Assembly: GCA_905215635.1 (NCBI GenBank)
Contig: CAJMQX010000022.1
Span: 1-9,012, forward strand
DNA length: 9,012 nucleotides
Reading direction: 5' to 3'
Origin: an uncultured bacterium
Lineage (GTDB): Bacteria > Bacillota_I > Bacilli_A > RF39 > UBA660
Within the stretch, counting starts at the first letter, position 1; each line of letters starts with the position of its first letter. Both the position numbers and the translations under genes were made by a program. This document shows positions 5,780-9,012 of this stretch, in pieces. The notes under the pieces were generated by a model. The model did no database searches and was not told the origin of the DNA. It saw nothing but the letters and a program-made list of their open reading frames with translations.

Positions 5780-7528
5780 ATGATAGGGAAAATAGTAAGT
5801 ATAAAGGATGCTCATATATTTGTCAATTTGGCAGTCAATATATATAATATAGGGAATATAATTGGTAAGAATGTTGTATTTGACAATAAGTATATTGGGG
5901 AAATTATAAATTTATCTAATTCAACAGCAGAAATTACTTTAATTGGAGAAATTAATAATGGTTATTTTATACCAGGTAATTTAAGTATGCCAGCTTTTAA
6001 TAGTGTTTGTAGATTAGTTACAGATGAAGAAGTAAAAATAATATATGGTGTTGATAGTAGTAAAGGTTATATTAATCTAGGACATTCTTTTTCTTATAGA
6101 AATTTTCCAGTAGCAGTTAATGTTAATTCTTTTTTCGCCAATCACTTTGCTATTTTAGGTAATTCTGGATCAGGTAAAAGTTACTTTGTAACAAGATTAT
6201 TACAAGGAATATTTTATGACGCTAAGAAATTACCATATAATGCAAACATATTCTTATTTGATGCTTATGGAGAGTATCAACAAGCATTTAATGCAATTGG
6301 TCAAGTAAATAGTAATTTAAATTATAGAGTAATAACTACTAATTTGAGAGATAATACTTATGAGAAATTATTTATTCCTTTTTGGTTTTTAGGAGTAGAT
6401 GATATATGTTTATTACTAGATGTAGATGATACTAGACAAATACCAATAATAGAGAAAGCATTAAAATTAGTACTATACTTTTCTTTAGAAGATGCTTCAA
6501 TTATAGAGAAGAAGAATGATATTATAGCTAGATGCTTATTAGATGTAATATTTTCTGGTAATAGTAGTAATGATATTAGAAATAAACTTACTACTATTAT
6601 GTCTAAATTTTATACAAAAGATATTAATTTAGAGATAAACCTTACTAAAGGTGGGTGGACTAGAAGTATTAGACAATGCTTATTTGTAGATAATACTGGG
6701 AAGTTTGCTGATATAGAAGTAGTAATTAATTACTTAGAACAGTTTTGTTTAAATAATTTTGAACTTACGATGCCAGATGGTAGTTATATGTATTCAATTA
6801 AAGAATATTATAATGCTTTGGAATTTGCCTTAATTAGTGAGGGAATATTTAGTAGTAATAAAGTATTTGATTATGCTAATATACTTAAGATAAGACTTAA
6901 TTCACTTATTAATAGTGATTATGTTAATTATTTTAATTGTGAAAGATATATGACAAAAGCAGATTATATTAAGTATATATTATATAAAAATAATAAGAAG
7001 TATCAGATTATTAACTTTAATGTTAATTCTATAGATGATAGATTTGCTAAAGTTATAGTTAAGATATATTCGAAGATGTTATTTGATTTTATAACTAGTA
7101 ATCCTAATAGAGCATCGATGCCATTTCATATTGTATTAGAAGAAGCACATCGTTATATTCAAAACGATATAGATAAATTAATTCTTGGATATAATATATT
7201 TGAGCGTATTGCTAAAGAAGGAAGAAAGTATGGAATATTACTAGGAATTATTAGTCAGAGACCTTCAGAGATTAGTGAAACAATGATAAGTCAATGTTCT
7301 AACTTTGCAATATTTAAAATGTTTCATCAAGTAGATATGGGATTTGTTTCTAGTTTAGTACCAGGAATAAGTGATAGTACAATACAGAAGATTAAAATGT
7401 TATCGCCAGGAACTTGTATGCTATTTGGGAATGCATTTAAAATGCCAATATTGACAATTGTAGATAAACCAAATCCAACACCACATAGTGATAGTTGCAA
7501 TATAGATAATACATGGTATGTTAGTTAA
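5780..7528 (+). CDS. HerA-type ATPase (HAS-barrel plus DUF87/FtsK-HerA domain)
   Basis: Hexameric DNA-pumping ATPase of the HerA-FtsK superfamily by sequence; 582 residues, within the usual range. Residues 1 to about 110 are rich in beta strands and fit the HAS-barrel domain (MIGKIVSIKDAHIFV ... IGEI). Walker A GNSGSGKS is at 127-134, FLFDAYGEY at 158-166 (the D-x-x-G-E-Y motif of HerA), Walker B HIVLEEAH at 450-457 and the SQRP arginine-finger motif at 492-495 (Arg494). The C-terminal LSPGTCMLFGNAFKMPILTIV closes the fold. The middle (about 170-445) is divergent and Asn/Ile/Lys rich. In archaea HerA works with the nuclease NurA in end resection; in bacteria it also pairs with Sir2 or DUF4297 effectors in defence. 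No such partner is in this window, so the function is unassigned. AGGAG at 5766-5770 supports ATG 5780; its own promoter and terminator flank it. Confidence 0.88.
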   Translation: MIGKIVSIKDAHIFVNLAVNIYNIGNIIGKNVVFDNKYIGEIINLSNSTAEITLIGEINNGYFIPGNLSMPAFNSVCRLVTDEEVKIIYGVDSSKGYINLGHSFSYRNFPVAVNVNSFFANHFAILGNSGSGKSYFVTRLLQGIFYDAKKLPYNANIFLFDAYGEYQQAFNAIGQVNSNLNYRVITTNLRDNTYEKLFIPFWFLGVDDICLLLDVDDTRQIPIIEKALKLVLYFSLEDASIIEKKNDIIARCLLDVIFSGNSSNDIRNKLTTIMSKFYTKDINLEINLTKGGWTRSIRQCLFVDNTGKFADIEVVINYLEQFCLNNFELTMPDGSYMYSIKEYYNALEFALISEGIFSSNKVFDYANILKIRLNSLINSDYVNYFNCERYMTKADYIKYILYKNNKKYQIINFNVNSIDDRFAKVIVKIYSKMLFDFITSNPNRASMPFHIVLEEAHRYIQNDIDKLILGYNIFERIAKEGRKYGILLGIISQRPSEISETMISQCSNFAIFKMFHQVDMGFVSSLVPGISDSTIQKIKMLSPGTCMLFGNAFKMPILTIVDKPNPTPHSDSCNIDNTWYVS

Positions 7529-7529
7529 T

Positions 7530-7570
7530 AGAAGTAGACAATTATAAAAAAATTGTTCTACTTTTTCTTT
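7530..7570 (+). terminator. Rho-independent terminator after the HerA-like gene
   Basis: AAGTAGA (7532-7538) pairs with TCTACTT (7557-7563) and CAATT (7539-7543) with AATTG (7551-7555), with one bulged T and an ATAAAAA loop. A T-rich tail (TTTTTCTTTT) follows. It ends the HerA unit and separates it from the next gene. Confidence 0.85.
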
Positions 7571-7581
7571 TAATTAATAGT

Positions 7582-7611
7582 ATTATAGGGGATGATAAAC
7601 TAATTATAGGG
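7582..7611 (+). repeat. 9-bp direct repeat upstream of the 7619 promoter
   Basis: ATTATAGGG occurs at 7582-7590 and again at 7603-7611, 21 bases apart (two helical turns), ending seven bases before the -35 box. Position and phasing resemble an activator or repressor site, but the bound factor is unknown and chance is possible in such AT-rich DNA. Confidence 0.45.
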
Positions 7612-7618
7612 TTTTTAT

Positions 7619-7647
7619 TTGACAAATAAATGTTCTTGTGATAGAAT
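7619..7647 (+). promoter_or_regulatory. Strong promoter of the unknown 172-residue gene
   Basis: Perfect -35 TTGACA (7619-7624), 17 bases, then TAGAAT (7642-7647) with TG at 7639-7640 (extended -10). This is the best promoter in the window. The predicted start near 7653 rules out translation from GTG 7638, although the reading frame is open from there. Confidence 0.9.
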
Positions 7648-7706
7648 ACTACTCTGTCAATTTGAAAGACGAGAAATATAAAAGAAATGGAAAGGAATGT
7701 GATGTT

Positions 7707-8225
7707 ATGGAGAAGTATTATATTCTTAGTTTAAATAATAATATATATTCAGAAGTAGAGAATGGTAAAAGAATTAATTCTAGTTTTGATATCTTTACAA
7801 AGGAAGATGAGAATAGTAGTATTAAGATGCCAGGAATGGGACAAGGAATTATACTTGGAGAAGAACGTGATGGAGTAATGTATTCTTTGATGCCTGATGA
7901 TGGAATAGTAATTAACTATGTTCCTCGTAATGAAGAGATGGTAGATGAAAATAACTATCAAGAAGTAGCTTATCCTGGACTTAGTTATTATGAAAAGAAA
8001 TTTATACCAACATCATTAGCAGTATTAATTCTATCTAGATATACTAAGAAAAATTATCTTAAGTATGTTAATTGTATATTAGATTTATATAATAGAAATG
8101 TTTTAAAATATGGAAATATTGTACCTGATGATGAGAAGATATGTGATATAGATAAATTTAAAGATTCTTGTGAATATATGAGTGAGTTTAAGAAAAGAAC
8201 AAAAAATATAAGAATTAAGAAATAA
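7707..8225 (+). CDS. Hypothetical protein, 172 residues
   Basis: I do not recognise the family. The frame is open from 7638, but that lies inside the promoter, so ATG 7707 is chosen; AAAGGA at 7691-7696 is the nearest binding site, rather far (ten bases). The protein begins MEKYYILSLNNNIYSEVENG and has no signal peptide. The only mildly hydrophobic stretch is PTSLAVLIL (about 103-111), so it is probably cytoplasmic. It is acidic in the first half (FTKEDENSSIKMPGMGQGIIL, PDDGIVINYVPRNEEMVDE) and basic at the end (FKKRTKNIRIKK), with many Tyr and Asn. The C-terminal half (about 104-135) looks helical. Codon use matches the neighbours, and promoter and terminator are both strong, so it is a real gene. 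It is not an operon partner of the HerA gene but shares its promoter sequence. Confidence 0.85.
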   Translation: MEKYYILSLNNNIYSEVENGKRINSSFDIFTKEDENSSIKMPGMGQGIILGEERDGVMYSLMPDDGIVINYVPRNEEMVDENNYQEVAYPGLSYYEKKFIPTSLAVLILSRYTKKNYLKYVNCILDLYNRNVLKYGNIVPDDEKICDIDKFKDSCEYMSEFKKRTKNIRIKK

Positions 8226-8233
8226 ATAAATAG

Positions 8234-8273
8234 ATAAAGATAGTTCTTGATATGAAGAATTATCTTTATTTTT
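8234..8273 (+). terminator. Rho-independent terminator after the 172-residue gene
   Basis: ATAAAGATAGTTCTT (8234-8248) pairs with AAGAATTATCTTTAT (8255-8269) over 15 positions with a single G-U, around a GATATG loop, followed by a T run to 8273. Confidence 0.92.
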
Positions 8274-8287
8274 ATAGTATTTTGAGA

Positions 8288-8293
8288 TATAAT
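8288..8293 (+). promoter_or_regulatory. Probable -10 of the suf operon
   Basis: Perfect TATAAT. The matching -35 region (about 8265-8270, TTTATT) is weak and overlaps the terminator tail. The start would be near 8300, placing AGGTGA (8301-8306) at the very 5' end of the message before ATG 8312. Because of that tight spacing the call is tentative. Confidence 0.45.
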
Positions 8294-8311
8294 AATGTCT
8301 AGGTGATGAAG

Positions 8312-9012
8312 ATGTTAACAATTAAGAATTTAGCTGTTAAAGTAGAGAATAAACAGGTACTTGAAGATTTTAATCTAGAAATAGATGATGGAAGTATTCA
8401 TGTAATAATGGGTCCTAATGGAGTAGGAAAATCTACTTTATCTAGAGTCATTATGGGAGATAATAATTATAAAGTATTAAAGGGAAGTATTACTTTTAAT
8501 GGAGAAGATATTACTAAACTTAGTGTTGATGTTAGAAGTAAACTTGGAATTTTCTTAGCAATGCAATATCCACTTGAGATAGATGGAGTAAGTAATCAAG
8601 ACTTTTTAAGAACAGCAATGTCTAGTAGAGAAGGAAAACAAGTAGGATTATATGATTTTATCTTACAATGTGAAAAAGCTAGTGATGAATTAAAGATGGA
8701 TAAAAACTTAATTCATAGATCACTTAATGTAGGGTTTTCTGGAGGAGAAAAAAAGAAGAACGAAGTATTACAAATAAAACTATTAAAACCTAAATTTATT
8801 ATATTAGATGAAATAGATTCAGGACTTGATGTAGATAGCTTAAAGATAGTTGCTAATAATATAGTAGATTATAAGAAAGAAAATCCTGATACTTCTATTT
8901 TAATTATTACTCACTTGACTAAAATATTAAATTATATTAAACCTGATTATGTACATGTAGTTAAAAATGGAAAAATAATTCAAAGTGGAGATTATAGTCT
9001 AGCACAAGAAAT
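8312..9012 (+). CDS. sufC: Fe-S cluster assembly ATPase SufC (3' end cut by window)
   Basis: ATPase of the SufBCD scaffold that builds Fe-S clusters in the cytoplasm; SufC drives the conformational change of SufB-SufD. 233 codons are visible and no stop is reached; the family is about 245-260 residues, so little is missing. Walker A GPNGVGKST is at 34-42, AMQYP marks the Q-loop, the signature SGGEKKKNE starts at 143, and Walker B IILDEIDSGLD contains D166 and E167. SGGEKK-NE and DEIDSGLD-D are diagnostic for SufC against other ABC ATPases. The signature reads KKKNE where KKRNE is usual, a conservative change. The switch His lies in IITHLTK. The start ATG 8312 follows AGGTGA (8301-8306); ATG 8306 is in frame but too close to that site. 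In Firmicutes sufC normally leads sufD-sufS-sufU-sufB, so those genes are expected just beyond the edge. Confidence 0.95.
   Translation, partial: MLTIKNLAVKVENKQVLEDFNLEIDDGSIHVIMGPNGVGKSTLSRVIMGDNNYKVLKGSITFNGEDITKLSVDVRSKLGIFLAMQYPLEIDGVSNQDFLRTAMSSREGKQVGLYDFILQCEKASDELKMDKNLIHRSLNVGFSGGEKKKNEVLQIKLLKPKFIILDEIDSGLDVDSLKIVANNIVDYKKENPDTSILIITHLTKILNYIKPDYVHVVKNGKIIQSGDYSLAQE

Noticed and set aside
7618..7661. TTGACA (7619-7624) and TGTCAA (7656-7661) as an operator palindrome
   Set aside because: Only six bases match and one arm is the -35 box itself; likely chance.
7638..7706. GTG 7638 as the start of the 172-residue protein
   Set aside because: It falls between the -35 and -10 boxes, upstream of the predicted transcription start, with no ribosome binding site.
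7749..7961. Open frame on the minus strand
   Set aside because: Antisense shadow of the 172-residue gene, whose promoter and terminator are clear on the + strand.
8103..8321. Open frame on the minus strand
   Set aside because: It runs through a strong + strand terminator and the suf promoter; its Ile/Tyr/Ser-rich product is what AT-rich antisense DNA gives.
1..9012. CRISPR arrays, insertion sequences, phage genes or toxin-antitoxin pairs
   Set aside because: No repeated spaced units, transposase or integrase motifs, or short paired genes were seen on either strand.

Overview
This is a very AT-rich, tightly packed bacterial window with every gene on the + strand. Several things point to a small-genome member of the Bacilli, possibly a gut lineage of the RF39/RFN20 type (inference; no marker gene here fixes the taxonomy). 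These are the heavy use of AGA, TTA and ATA codons, strong AGGAGG-type ribosome binding sites, TTGACA/TATAAT promoters, a tRNA with encoded CCA, and the gene order prfB ... ftsE-ftsX. UGA is a stop codon: a release factor 2 gene is present and regulated at a UGA, and Trp is written TGG. The organism is therefore not a UGA=Trp mollicute. FtsEX suggests it has a peptidoglycan wall.

Layout. (1) Bases 55-2929: prfB (RF2), read through a classical programmed +1 frameshift at 115-130, then two adjacent YitT-family membrane protein genes that overlap or abut it, apparently one operon. (2) Bases 2955-4649: an extended -10 promoter, ftsE and ftsX (14-base overlap), and a long hairpin terminator. (3) Bases 4657-5427: pyrH (UMP kinase) alone, without its frequent neighbours tsf and frr. 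(4) Bases 5505-5674: tRNA-Asn(GUU) with its own consensus promoter and a UUCG-loop terminator; an 11-bp inverted repeat brackets its promoter. (5) Bases 5729-7570: a HerA-type (HAS-barrel/DUF87) ATPase with its own promoter and terminator and no NurA beside it. (6) Bases 7619-8273: an unrecognised 172-residue protein with a near-perfect promoter, an upstream 9-bp direct repeat and a strong terminator. (7) Bases 8288-9012: the start of sufC, cut by the window edge, probably the first gene of a SUF Fe-S assembly operon.

How they fit together. Most of the window is housekeeping: translation termination, tRNA, nucleotide metabolism, division and wall hydrolysis control, and Fe-S assembly, in small units each with a visible promoter and terminator. 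The least explained part is 5690-8273. There the orphan HerA ATPase and the unknown 172-residue protein share an identical 13-base promoter-region sequence (TTGTGATAGAATA), and a possible 11-codon leader frame overlaps the HerA start. I do not see CRISPR, transposon, phage or toxin-antitoxin signatures, and I cannot claim a new defence system from this sequence alone.
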